From: Bacteroidales bacterium UBA4243 | GTDB lineage: Bacteria > Bacteroidota > Bacteroidia > Bacteroidales > F082 | Assembly (NCBI GenBank): GCA_002396205.1 | Contig: DGXB01000010.1 | Location: forward strand, 1 to 42,151 | Length of the DNA stretch: 42,151 bases | Reading direction: 5' to 3' | Part shown: positions 14,648 through 23,857 of the stretch, in pieces | How the letters are laid out: every line of letters starts with the position of its first letter | How positions within the stretch are numbered: the stretch's first letter is position 1 | Translations under genes and position numbers: made by a program | Notes under the pieces: generated by a model | What the model was told of the DNA's origin: nothing | The model's input: the letters and a program-made list of their open reading frames with translations, nothing else | The model's database searches: none

Positions 14648-14875
14648 ATGCACGAAGAACCGCACATCGGCAACCTCATCAAGGAGGAACTCAACAGGCA
14701 GGGGTGCACCATCACCTGGCTCGCCCGACAGCTCGGCTTCTCGCGCCAAAACGCCTACAAGATCTTCAACCGCCGCTGGATCTACACCGACTTGCTCCTC
14801 AAAATCTGCGACCTGTTAGACTACGATTTCTTCAAATGTTATTCGGATTACAGGAACAACAGGAAAAAAGAATGA
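14648..14875 (+). CDS. XRE-family helix-turn-helix regulator
   Basis: A 75-residue DNA-binding protein consisting almost entirely of one HTH: IGNLIKEELNRQGCTITWLA, RQLGFSRQNAYKIFNRRWIY, then DLLLKICDLLDYDFFKCYSD. It belongs to the small standalone XRE regulators common in Bacteroidota. The start is the ATG at 14648, where homology to the HTH begins; the frame is open upstream but runs through the hairpin region. It lies between the structured leader and a candidate small RNA, either of which it may control. Confidence 0.85.
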   Translation: MHEEPHIGNLIKEELNRQGCTITWLARQLGFSRQNAYKIFNRRWIYTDLLLKICDLLDYDFFKCYSDYRNNRKKE

Positions 14876-14913
14876 TTTTTCAGGGTTTTGTGGCGGCGTT
14901 TACGGAAAAGTCG

Positions 14914-14921
14914 TACTTTTG
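14914..14921 (+). promoter_or_regulatory. -7 box of the candidate small RNA
   Basis: TACTTTTG 39 bases after the regulator stop codon. A TTTTG (14886-14890) lies upstream at a slightly long spacing of 23. Confidence 0.5.
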
Positions 14922-14927
14922 CAGGCA

Positions 14928-15049
14928 GAAAATCAAACGGAGAGCAGAACTGCATTCAAATAAGCCAGGTTTACTGTTTTTTCGGTACTTTGTAAACCGT
15001 ACACATTCCGAATGTATTGCAGGAGGTAATGTAGAGTGCGGTTTTTTTT
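14928..15049 (+). ncRNA. Candidate small RNA, about 120 nt
   Basis: Between promoter TACTTTTG and a T8 tract there is no coding potential but clear structure. GGTTTAC (14968-14974) pairs with GTAAACC (14992-14998). CCGTAC (14997-15002) pairs with GTGCGG (15036-15041), directly followed by eight T. ACATTC/GAATGT can pair inside. The two main stems share CC at 14997-14998 and so compete. The T tract ends where the convergent gene at 15051 stops. Confidence 0.45.
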
Positions 15050-15050
15050 A

Positions 15051-15518
15051 TTATACGCATTCCACTTTGTTTATACAGTATTGCACATGCTTGTTATCTG
15101 CTTTGATTCCGATAGTTAGCTTGGCGTAGAAATTCAAATATGGAATGGTGGCATTCGAGATTTTGTAATGTAGGACCACTATGTTTTTATAACCGTTGGC
15201 TTTTTGTGTGTTCCCTTTAGATTTGTCATAAATCGGGCCATCATCTAGCTTTGTAGCATTGGCAATTACTTTCTCCAAATGCTTGACGGCGTATGTTGAC
15301 TGCCAGTTTTTCGAGGCTGCATAAATCGTTTTCTTATCGCTTTCTTTTTCAACAATAAAAACATCGACTCCAAGAAATTTGTTGAAAACCGAATTACTTC
15401 GACCTTCTTTTTGAAGTTTTTTCCATAGTCTAAAATAATAATCTTTGATTAGCTCCACCCTTTCTTTGCTTTTTGCTTTTTTTGTCGGGATGCCATAAAC
15501 ATATTCCGGTATTTCCAT
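15051..15518 (-). CDS. Small LPD3-like domain protein, copy B
   Basis: A 155-residue protein without signal peptide. The N-terminal 50 residues are basic and helical (KKAKSKERVELIKDYYFRLW). The rest (LGVDVFIVEKESDKKTIYAA, AVKHLEKVIANATK, NGYKNIVVLHYKI, YAKLTIGIKADN) follows the same strand-helix-strand order as the protein at 10600-11019, though sequence identity is low. Both genes are on the minus strand behind the same 87-bp leader, which supports treating them as one family. LPD3-like domains are known from mobile elements and polymorphic toxins; no catalytic residues can be pointed to here. Confidence 0.58.
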   Translation of the reverse strand: MEIPEYVYGIPTKKAKSKERVELIKDYYFRLWKKLQKEGRSNSVFNKFLGVDVFIVEKESDKKTIYAASKNWQSTYAVKHLEKVIANATKLDDGPIYDKSKGNTQKANGYKNIVVLHYKISNATIPYLNFYAKLTIGIKADNKHVQYCINKVECV

Positions 15519-15545
15519 AGTTACTGTGTTTTAGTTTTCTCGCCG

Positions 15546-15632
15546 CAAAATTGCAAACTCCGCCAAGATCAAGCCGTTGATTAAGCGTTTGTTGTCGACA
15601 GTAGTCGTTTGTTGTCGTTTGTTGTCGGGTAA
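15546..15632. repeat. Leader repeat upstream of LPD3-like copy B
   Basis: Partner of 11040-11126. The stretch from CAAGCCGTTGATTAA through TTGTCGGGTA differs at only two positions. It is 27 bases upstream of the copy B start codon. Confidence 0.75.
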
Positions 15633-15667
15633 ATTGTTGATATAAACCTGTTTACTCAAATCTGTTG

Positions 15668-15745
15668 GACTATGACTATTGACAACGACCATGACCATTC
15701 CAACCTCGTTGAAAATGGTCATCGTCATCGTCATAGGCCATAGTC
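15668..15745. repeat. Long imperfect palindrome built of GACTATG/ATGACCAT words
   Basis: Outer arms GACTATG (15668-15674) and CATAGTC (15739-15745) and inner arms ATGACCAT (15691-15698) and ATGGTCAT (15715-15722) fold into one long hairpin. With the leader repeat and the C69 promoter it accounts for the 318-base gap 15519-15836. Confidence 0.6.
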
Positions 15746-15790
15746 AAAAAACAAATGCGAAAAACCGCTCTTCCCAAAGAAACATTTTAC

Positions 15791-15798
15791 TATTTTTG
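15791..15798 (+). promoter_or_regulatory. -7 box of the C69 peptidase gene
   Basis: TATTTTTG, 38 bases upstream of the ATG at 15837. Confidence 0.55.
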
Positions 15799-15836
15799 TA
15801 GGCTCAATTTGGAATCATCAATTAATCAATAGCACA

Positions 15837-17576
15837 ATGAAAAAAGTATTCACCGCAATTCTGGCCTTGGCCCTCGTTTTTTCCTTCGGGAAAGCCAACG
15901 CCTGCACCAATTTCCTGATTACCAAAGGCGCCTCCACCGACGGTTCCTGCATGATTAGCTACGCCGCCGACAGCCATGTGCTGTATGGCGAACTCTACCA
16001 TTATCCCGCCACCGACTGGCCCGCCGGCGCCATGCTCGACGTGTACGACTGGGACGGCGGCATGTATCGCGGCCAAATCCCACAGGTGGCACACACCTAC
16101 AACGTGGTTGGCAACATGAACGAATGGCAGTTGGCCATCGGCGAGACGACCTACGGTGGCCTCGAAAGCCTCTGGGAAGGCCAGGGCATCATCGACTACG
16201 GCAGCCTGATTTACATCACTTTGCAACGCGCCAAGACCGCCCGCGAAGCCATCAAGACGATGGGCGAACTGGTGGCCAACTACGGCTACGTGAGCGAAGG
16301 CGAGTCGTTCTCGATTTGCGACACCGAAGAGGTGTGGATCCTCGAAATGATCGGTAAAGGCCCGCAAAACAAAGGTGCCGTGTGGGTGGCTCGCCGCATC
16401 CCCGACGGCTACGTGAGCGGTCACGCCAACCAGGCCCGCATCACCACCTTCCCCTTGGCCAAGAAGAACAAGACCAGCATCACCTTCAAGCAGATCGACA
16501 AACTCTTCAAGGACAAGAACATCGACTGCGTCTATGCTGACGACGTGATCAGCTTCGCCAAGGAGATGAAACTCTATAACGGTCCCGACGAGAAGTTCTC
16601 GTTCTCGGATGTTTACAATCCCGTCGACTTCAGCGGTGCCCGCTTCTGCGACCTGCGCGTGTGGGCCATGTTCAACAAGGTGACCGACAACATGAAAGAC
16701 TATTGGGGCTATGCCACGGGTCGCGACATCAAGCGCGTGCAACCTTACACCAAGGGCATGTGCCAGACGCCCGACAACTTCCCGACCAACCGTATGCCCC
16801 TTTGGGTGTTGCCCAACAAGAAGGTGAGCGTCCTCGACATGATGGACTTCATGCGCGACCACCTCGAAGGCACCGAACTCGACATGTCGCAAGACGTGGG
16901 TGCAGGTCCTTTCCACTGCCCCTACCGTTGGCGCCCGATGGAGTTTGAAGTGAATGGCCAGACCTACGTTCACGAGCGCACCACCGCCACCCAACAGACC
17001 GGTTTCTCGTTTGTGGCCCAAAGCCGTGGCCAATACGAATGGCCCATCGGCGGCATCATTTGGTTTGGCGTCGACGACACCGACAACACCATCTACTGCC
17101 CGATGTACACCTGCATGACCGAGATCCCCGAGTGCTTCCGCGAAGGCAACGGCTCGATGAGCGAATGGTCGGAGACCTCCGCCTTCTGGGCCTTCAACCA
17201 GATGAGCAACTGGGCCTACACCAAATACGACTACATCCACCCCGAAATCCGCAAGGTGCAACGCGAGATGGAGACAAAGTGGGTGGAAAAGGTCATCCCC
17301 GCCTTGGATGAGCGCGTCAATACCATCAAAGGCAGAGAGGCCCAAGTCAGGGAACTCACCAAGTTCTCCTGCGATGCCGCTAACGACATGACGGCCATGT
17401 GGAAACGTTTCTACCACGAGCTGTTTATGAAATACATGGACGGTAACGTGAACACCGCCCAGCCCACCAAGCCCGGAAGCAAATACACGCCTATCAAGAG
17501 CGAGCACCCGAAATATAGCGACGAATACTACCAAATCCTCATCGAGAAGACGGGCGACAAGTATAAAGCTTACTAA
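15837..17576 (+). CDS. Exported C69 family dipeptidase
   Basis: A 579-residue N-terminal-nucleophile hydrolase of family C69 (PepD-like), which cleaves dipeptides. The signal peptide MKKVFTAILALALVFSFGKANA is followed directly by Cys23 (CTNFLITKGAS), so signal cleavage exposes the catalytic N-terminal Cys, as in exported Bacteroidota members. Family landmarks include ISYAADSHVLYGELY and the ANQARITTFPL region. It presumably works in the periplasm on peptides, complementing the S46 peptidase at the window start. The gene has its own promoter; glnS follows 38 bases later on the same strand, so read-through is possible. Confidence 0.92.
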   Translation: MKKVFTAILALALVFSFGKANACTNFLITKGASTDGSCMISYAADSHVLYGELYHYPATDWPAGAMLDVYDWDGGMYRGQIPQVAHTYNVVGNMNEWQLAIGETTYGGLESLWEGQGIIDYGSLIYITLQRAKTAREAIKTMGELVANYGYVSEGESFSICDTEEVWILEMIGKGPQNKGAVWVARRIPDGYVSGHANQARITTFPLAKKNKTSITFKQIDKLFKDKNIDCVYADDVISFAKEMKLYNGPDEKFSFSDVYNPVDFSGARFCDLRVWAMFNKVTDNMKDYWGYATGRDIKRVQPYTKGMCQTPDNFPTNRMPLWVLPNKKVSVLDMMDFMRDHLEGTELDMSQDVGAGPFHCPYRWRPMEFEVNGQTYVHERTTATQQTGFSFVAQSRGQYEWPIGGIIWFGVDDTDNTIYCPMYTCMTEIPECFREGNGSMSEWSETSAFWAFNQMSNWAYTKYDYIHPEIRKVQREMETKWVEKVIPALDERVNTIKGREAQVRELTKFSCDAANDMTAMWKRFYHELFMKYMDGNVNTAQPTKPGSKYTPIKSEHPKYSDEYYQILIEKTGDKYKAY

Positions 17577-17610
17577 TCTTGAATTTTAAATCTTGAATCT
17601 TGAATTTTTG
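17575..17610. repeat. AATCTTGAATTTT-type repeat, copy 3
   Basis: AATCTTGAATTTTAAATCTT, then GAATCTTGAATTTTTG, fills the C69-glnS gap and uses the C69 stop codon as its edge. It matches 4161-4193. Confidence 0.6.
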
Positions 17611-17614
17611 AGAT

Positions 17615-19360
<1,746 letters not shown>

Positions 19361-19373
19361 TCTACATTTGTAG

Positions 19374-19393
19374 AGACGTTGCGTGCAACGTCT
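19374..19393. repeat. AGACGTTGC palindrome
   Basis: AGACGTTGC-GT-GCAACGTCT is a perfect inverted repeat after glnS, with no T tract. The word GAGACGTTGC..GCAACGTCT is, to my recollection, a widespread intergenic repeat in bacteria. Confidence 0.6.
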
Positions 19394-19440
19394 AAACGAA
19401 ATCGACAATGTAATTTGTAATCATCTTGAATTCATTGTTC

Positions 19441-19478
19441 TGTGGGGACGGAGTGCACACCGTCCCCACATCTTTTTT
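19441..19478 (+). terminator. Terminator after glnS made from a GGGGACGG palindrome
   Basis: TGTGGGGACGG (19441-19451) pairs with CCGTCCCCACA (19460-19470) and is followed by TCTTTTTT. The loop AGTGCACA is itself partly palindromic. Confidence 0.8.
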
Positions 19479-19499
19479 GCCCAATTCGGACAATAATCG

Positions 19500-19507
19500 T
19501 ACTTTTG
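19500..19507 (+). promoter_or_regulatory. -7 box of the OstA-like gene
   Basis: TACTTTTG, 17 bases before the ATG at 19525. It excludes the longer frame opening at 19426, which would run through the glnS terminator. Confidence 0.6.
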
Positions 19508-19524
19508 CGCGTTATTTCATCACG

Positions 19525-21192
19525 ATGAAAGCCAAAGTCTTGTTCATAGCATCCCTGTTTTTGTTGCTGTCGCAAACGCTTGCGGCTCAGGAACAGGACA
19601 CCGTGCAACGGAAGAAAACCCGCATCCACGTGGAGCATTACGACGTGGCTACCTTTTCGAAGAGCATGGGCGACATGCAGCGCTTGATCGGCAACGTGAA
19701 GATGCGGCACGACTCGGCCTATTTTTTCTGCGACTCGGCCTATTTCTATGAAAAATCGAACAGTTTCAAGGCTTTCCAAAACGTGCATATCATCGTCAAC
19801 GACAGCGTGGAGGTCTTCAGCGACTTGCTGGATTATGATGGCAACACCCGTTTCGCCGAGTTTTTCGACCACGTGAAACTAATGGACGACTCGACGACCT
19901 TGCTCACCGAATACATGACCTACGACCGCAACCTGCATCTGGCTTGCTATCCCGACAGCGCGACCACTTATCGCGGCGACAAGACCCTCATCAGCTGCAT
20001 CGGTTATTATCGTGACGACATCAAGGAGTTTTCGTTTTTCGAGAATGTGGAAGTCACCAGCCCGAAATACCAAATGTACACCGACACCTTATATTATAAT
20101 ACCAACATCGAAAAGATGTGGTTCGAAGGGCCGACGACTATCATTAATAAAGAAAACATTTTGGATGGCGAGCATGGCTATTATCTTGTGGATGAAGACA
20201 TTGCCTTCCTCGACAAACGCCCCGTGATGCACAACGAGACCCAACGCATGAAGTCGGACTCGATGTATTACAACCGCAACATCGGTCTGGCCAAGGCCTT
20301 CGACCATGTGGACATGATTGACACGTCCTACAAGGTCATCATGCGCGGCGACTACATGGAGATGTGGGAAAACCGTGGCTTCAGCTTCGCCACCGACGGC
20401 GCCTACGCCATCAGCTACGACGGCGGCGATTCGCTCTACATCCACGGCGACACGCTTTTCATGCACTTCGACAAACAAAAGGAGGAAGTTGAAAAACTCA
20501 TTGCCCGTCGCAACGTACGCTTTTTCAAGAGCGACATGCAGGGCAAATGCGACACACTTACCTATTTGATGGCCGACTCCACCATCCGTATGCGCGTCAA
20601 CCCCATCCTTTGGGCTGAGGACAGCCAAATGACGGGTACCGACATCGACATCAAGCTAAAAGACAAGAGCATCGACTGGGTGCTGCAAAAGGGCAACGCT
20701 TTCATCATTTCGGAAGATACTATTGAAGGCTACAACCAAATCAAGGGGACCGACATCACCTCGCGTTTCAAGGACGGCAACATCCACCGCGTCAACGTGG
20801 ACGGCATCAAGGCCGAGACCATCTATTGGATTCGTGACGACGACGGCTCGCTCATCGGCATCGATGTTTCAAACTCGGAGACCATGGTCATCGAGATGGA
20901 AAACCAAGGCATTTCCGTCATCAAGTCGTTCAAGGCCATCAACGAGACGATGTATCCCGAAGAAGACCTGAAGGAATCGTCGCGCTATCTGCCTGGCTTT
21001 AAGTGGCACAAAGAAGCCCGACCCATTGACAAGGACGACATCTTCCGCCGCGTTGAGGCCGAGATGCCGAAGGCGGAAACGGTTTCGGAAAGCGCGACGC
21101 AACAAGCTGTTGCCGAAGAAGAGCCTGCTGCCCTGGAAAAGGAACAGGAAGAACAGCCGAAACGGCACAGGGAGAGAAAGAAATTGGATTGA
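19525..21192 (+). CDS. OstA-like protein (LPS transport family)
   Basis: A 555-residue exported protein (signal MKAKVLFIASLFLLLSQTLAAQ) of the OstA_2-like family of Bacteroidota, related to the LptA/LptD N-terminal jellyroll that carries LPS across the periplasm. Repeated beta-jellyroll strands carry the DSAYFFCDSAYFYEKSNSF, DSTTLLTEYMTYDRN, YQMYTDTLYYNTN and SDSMYYNRNIG motifs. It lacks the LptD outer-membrane barrel. The C-terminal 50 residues are Glu-, Ala- and Lys-rich and end in a basic run (RHRERKK). It probably forms a periplasmic bridge or an LptA-like oligomer. The gene is preceded by its own promoter and followed by a frameshifted small gene. Confidence 0.88.
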   Translation: MKAKVLFIASLFLLLSQTLAAQEQDTVQRKKTRIHVEHYDVATFSKSMGDMQRLIGNVKMRHDSAYFFCDSAYFYEKSNSFKAFQNVHIIVNDSVEVFSDLLDYDGNTRFAEFFDHVKLMDDSTTLLTEYMTYDRNLHLACYPDSATTYRGDKTLISCIGYYRDDIKEFSFFENVEVTSPKYQMYTDTLYYNTNIEKMWFEGPTTIINKENILDGEHGYYLVDEDIAFLDKRPVMHNETQRMKSDSMYYNRNIGLAKAFDHVDMIDTSYKVIMRGDYMEMWENRGFSFATDGAYAISYDGGDSLYIHGDTLFMHFDKQKEEVEKLIARRNVRFFKSDMQGKCDTLTYLMADSTIRMRVNPILWAEDSQMTGTDIDIKLKDKSIDWVLQKGNAFIISEDTIEGYNQIKGTDITSRFKDGNIHRVNVDGIKAETIYWIRDDDGSLIGIDVSNSETMVIEMENQGISVIKSFKAINETMYPEEDLKESSRYLPGFKWHKEARPIDKDDIFRRVEAEMPKAETVSESATQQAVAEEEPAALEKEQEEQPKRHRERKKLD

Positions 21193-21215
21193 TGCACCAA
21201 ATCCAGAAAAGTTTG

Positions 21216-21223
21216 TATTTTTG
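21216..21223 (+). promoter_or_regulatory. -7 box of the frameshifted antitoxin-like gene
   Basis: TATTTTTG, 16 bases before the ATG at 21240, implying the small gene is still transcribed. Confidence 0.6.
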
Positions 21224-21239
21224 CGGAAATTTATAAGCT

Positions 21240-21406
21240 ATGGCAACTGCAACGACAAAAAAATCAACTGGCTTTTCCCCGATCCTGATGTTGAGGTAAC
21301 AGAGGAAGATATTCAGGCTGAAATAAGGAGAGCTGAAAGGTCGGGAAGTATGACTTTAGAAGAGTTCAACCAAAGGCATTTGCAATGGTGGGCCGAAAAT
21401 ATATAG
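21240..21406 (+). pseudogene. Antitoxin-like small gene interrupted at an A7 run
   Basis: From the ATG at 21240 the frame stops after 19 codons. The following frame is open from the A7 run (21257-21263) to 21406 and encodes NWLFPDPDVEVTEEDIQAEI ... MTLEEFNQRHLQWWAENI, which looks like a small Bacteroidota antitoxin. A -1 shift at A_AAA_AAA, which is exactly in phase, would join the parts into a 55-residue protein. So this is either a homopolymer indel (mutation or sequencing error) or a programmed -1 frameshift site. No toxin gene follows; gpmA starts 36 bases later. It keeps a good promoter. Confidence 0.6.
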
Positions 21407-21442
21407 TTTTGGGCTGTCAACAGAAATTATAAAATATTGAAT

Positions 21443-22189
21443 ATGAAGAAACTCATTCTTATCCGTCACGGCGAAAGTGAATGGAACAAATTGAACCTCT
21501 TTACGGGGTGGACCAACGTTGACCTTTCGGAAAAAGGCGTCCAAGAAGCCATCGAAGCGGGCAAAACGCTGAAAGAGAACGGCTACCGTCCCGAAATCTG
21601 CTTCACCTCTTATCTGAAGCGTGCCATCAAGACCCTTAACCTCGCCCTCGAAGCCATGGACATGGACTGGCTGCCGGTCTACAAGTCGTGGCGCCTCAAC
21701 GAGAAGTCGTATGGACAGCTGCAAGGCTTAGACAAGAAAGCCACAGCCGAAAAATACGGCGACGAGCAAGTGCGCCTGTGGCGACGTGCCTTCGATGTGC
21801 GCCCGCCTGCGCTCGACATGAACGACCCCAAAAGCCCCCGCATGGACCCGCGCTATGCCGAGCTTACCGACGATCAAATCCCGCTCACCGAGGCCCTATG
21901 CGACACCATCGCGCGTGTGATGCCTTACTATGAGAACAACATCATGAAGGCCTTCGAGACGCACGACACGGTATTGGTCGTCGCCCACGGCAATAGCCTT
22001 CGCGGTGTCGTCAAAGTGCTGAAAGGCATGAGCAACGATGAAATTATCGCCTTCAACATCCCGACGGGCATTCCGTATGTCTTCGAGTTCGACGACCAGA
22101 TGAAGCTCCAGAAGGACTTCTTCCTCGGCGATCCCGAGAAGGTGGCCGCGCTGATGGCTGCCGTTGCCAATCAAGGCAAGGCGAAGTAA
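21443..22189 (+). CDS. gpmA: 2,3-bisphosphoglycerate-dependent phosphoglycerate mutase
   Basis: Interconverts 3- and 2-phosphoglycerate in glycolysis in the cytoplasm. The 248-residue length is standard for the cofactor-dependent enzyme. The phosphohistidine motif is LIRHGESEWN (His9), followed by NLFTGWTNVDLSEKG, the YLKRAIKTLN arginine region, WRLNEKSYGQLQGLDK, and the second histidine in VVAHGNSLRG. The start is the ATG at 21443; a TTG six bases upstream is in frame but unnecessary. No promoter of its own is obvious; it may be co-transcribed with the small gene upstream. Confidence 0.96.
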   Translation: MKKLILIRHGESEWNKLNLFTGWTNVDLSEKGVQEAIEAGKTLKENGYRPEICFTSYLKRAIKTLNLALEAMDMDWLPVYKSWRLNEKSYGQLQGLDKKATAEKYGDEQVRLWRRAFDVRPPALDMNDPKSPRMDPRYAELTDDQIPLTEALCDTIARVMPYYENNIMKAFETHDTVLVVAHGNSLRGVVKVLKGMSNDEIIAFNIPTGIPYVFEFDDQMKLQKDFFLGDPEKVAALMAAVANQGKAK

Positions 22190-22238
22190 GGGAAACAAAT
22201 CTGTTACAAATCTTCCGCAAATCTTTTGGACGCACTTT

Positions 22239-22320
22239 GCGTCATTGCGAGCGATAAGCGAAGCAATCCAGAACCTAAAGTTTTGCCTGGATTGCTTCGT
22301 TGTTCCTCCTCGCAATGACG
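22239..22320. repeat. Inverted pair of the CATTGCGA...GCAATCCAG repeat
   Basis: TGCGTCATTGCGAGCGATAA then GCGAAGCAATCCAG (22239-22271) faces CTGGATTGCTTCG and CTCGCAATGACG (22287-22320), separated by about 15 bases. This is the full hairpin form of the family seen at 2776 and 3320. It occupies the gap between gpmA and the convergent barrel gene and could act as a transcript-end hairpin. Confidence 0.75.
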
Positions 22321-22387
22321 ACAAGCGACAGAAAGGATAAAGCTATTTGTATTTGTATAAGATTTATGGCAGATTTGTTTCCGAAAA

Positions 22388-23728
22388 TCAGAAAACGTAA
22401 TTAAACCCCACAAACGTCTTCAGTTTCTCGCCGTCGCGGTTGTCCAAGGCTTTGCCCAAGTCGACGGAGACGACGAGGTTGCGGTTCATGATGAGCTTGA
22501 GGCCTGCACCGGCACTCATGTGGACACTTTCTTTGTTGTCACTATAGTAGATGGGCATCATTTCTGTGGTAGGAGTTTCTGCTGCGATCATCTCTTCCTC
22601 GCGGAATTTTTGCGTCACCATGCCCGCATCGAAGAAAGGAGTCAGGGCCACAGTCCAGTTTTGGTTGATGAACTTGAAGCCCACGATGCGCCAACGCAAC
22701 TCCACGTTGGCCAAGGCGAAGCCCTCGCCAATCACGCCATTGCGATTCACGCCGCGCATGGTTACGGCACCGCCCAAACCTTCGGTGTACATCTTCTGGA
22801 AGAACATGGTATTCAGGTTGTTGATCATATACCACGGCGTTTGACCCACGATGCGGTTTTGGGCGCCGAGGCGATAGGCCAACGTTAGTTTGTCCTTATA
22901 CAATGGGATGAAATGCCGCCAAAGGAAGGTGAACGACAGGTTGCTGTAGCCCTTGCGGTCAATAAAGTCGGGCGAGCCTACCAAAGTGGCTTCGGCGTAA
23001 ATGCCTTTGGTCGGGTCGCTGTTGTGGTCGCGGCTGTCGTAAACTATGCCGAGGCGGATTTGGGTGGTATTGCCGCCCTGGGCCTCGTCCTCCTTGATGA
23101 TGCCCGCGTTCACATAGTTCTCATACAGCGTCACTTGGTCTTCATAGCCTTCCAAATTGATGCGGTCGACTTTGGTGTTGTAGTAGGCCAAGCCTGCCGT
23201 CCAGTTGAGGTTAGGCACGTTGAAGAACGGCCTTTGCATGCTGCCCACAAAGCGGAATTGGTTGCGGTTGATGAAGTGGTAGCCGCTTTTGACGCCTTCA
23301 ATGCCTGCGTAGGGATCGAAAGTGCTGGCTTCGAAGCCGTTGAAGCCGAAGAACTCGTATTTCTTGGCGTAGAAATAGGTGACGTCGAAAAAGAGTTTGG
23401 TGTCCTTGATGACGTAAGGCAAGTCGCTGTAGAAGCGGAACACGCCCGAGCCTTTCGTGTAGCGCGAGGCCTCCACATTGAACTTGTAGTTGTAGCGCGG
23501 ATATCGCGAGCCGTCGCCGAAGTTAAAGATGTCGCAGGTGACGCCATACTGGAAGCCCAAGTCGGCATCGTAGCCCACCACGGGCAGCGGCCCGAAGTTC
23601 CAGCCTTTCTTGATGATTTCGCCTTTCTCGTTGTAGGTCTTTTCTTTCTTGGCTTTCTTAGGTTTGTCTTGCGCGAAGCTGCCCACTGTAAGGAACAGAG
23701 TGAGCAGTAGGAGGATTGTTTTTTTCAT
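22388..23728 (-). CDS. Omp85/BamA-TamA-like outer-membrane barrel protein
   Basis: A 446-residue outer-membrane protein (signal MKKTILLLLTLFLTVGSFAQ). After a basic linker (KPKKAKKEKTYNEKGEIIKK) it is almost all beta-strands with the surface-antigen pattern of Omp85 C-terminal barrels: GVTCDIFNFGDG, FRFYSDLPYVI, NTTQIRLGIVYDSRDHNSDP, TMRGVNRNGVIGEGFALANV. It ends in an aromatic residue (FVGFNYVF), as barrels recognised by the BAM machinery do. No POTRA domains are visible, so it is a barrel-only family member rather than BamA itself. The ATG at 23728 is used; an in-frame ATG 12 bases upstream is possible. The promoter is at 23766-23759. Confidence 0.85.
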   Translation of the reverse strand: MKKTILLLLTLFLTVGSFAQDKPKKAKKEKTYNEKGEIIKKGWNFGPLPVVGYDADLGFQYGVTCDIFNFGDGSRYPRYNYKFNVEASRYTKGSGVFRFYSDLPYVIKDTKLFFDVTYFYAKKYEFFGFNGFEASTFDPYAGIEGVKSGYHFINRNQFRFVGSMQRPFFNVPNLNWTAGLAYYNTKVDRINLEGYEDQVTLYENYVNAGIIKEDEAQGGNTTQIRLGIVYDSRDHNSDPTKGIYAEATLVGSPDFIDRKGYSNLSFTFLWRHFIPLYKDKLTLAYRLGAQNRIVGQTPWYMINNLNTMFFQKMYTEGLGGAVTMRGVNRNGVIGEGFALANVELRWRIVGFKFINQNWTVALTPFFDAGMVTQKFREEEMIAAETPTTEMMPIYYSDNKESVHMSAGAGLKLIMNRNLVVSVDLGKALDNRDGEKLKTFVGFNYVF

Positions 23729-23758
23729 ATTGTGGCCCATTTTGAAATTTAAGTAGTG

Positions 23759-23766
23759 CAAAATTA
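23759..23766 (-). promoter_or_regulatory. -7 box of the barrel gene
   Basis: TAATTTTG on the minus strand in the 129-base divergent gap between the barrel gene and porZ. A weak TAATTTTA at 23830 may serve porZ. Confidence 0.5.
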
Positions 23767-23857
23767 TGAAATAATGCAATCCATCAAAGAAAATGTTCCA
23801 TAAAACCACGTTATCTCCCTATAATTTCGTAATTTTACCGCCCAAATTCATCAACCT

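Noticed and set aside
15021..15034. AGGAGGTAATG inside the small RNA as a ribosome binding site and start
   Set aside because: The ATG is followed at once by TAG, and Bacteroidota rarely use strong Shine-Dalgarno sequences.
15822..17534. 570-codon minus-strand open frame opposite the C69 gene
   Set aside because: Composition is that of an antisense shadow (runs of His, Val, Gly, Ala) and the sense strand is a complete C69 peptidase.
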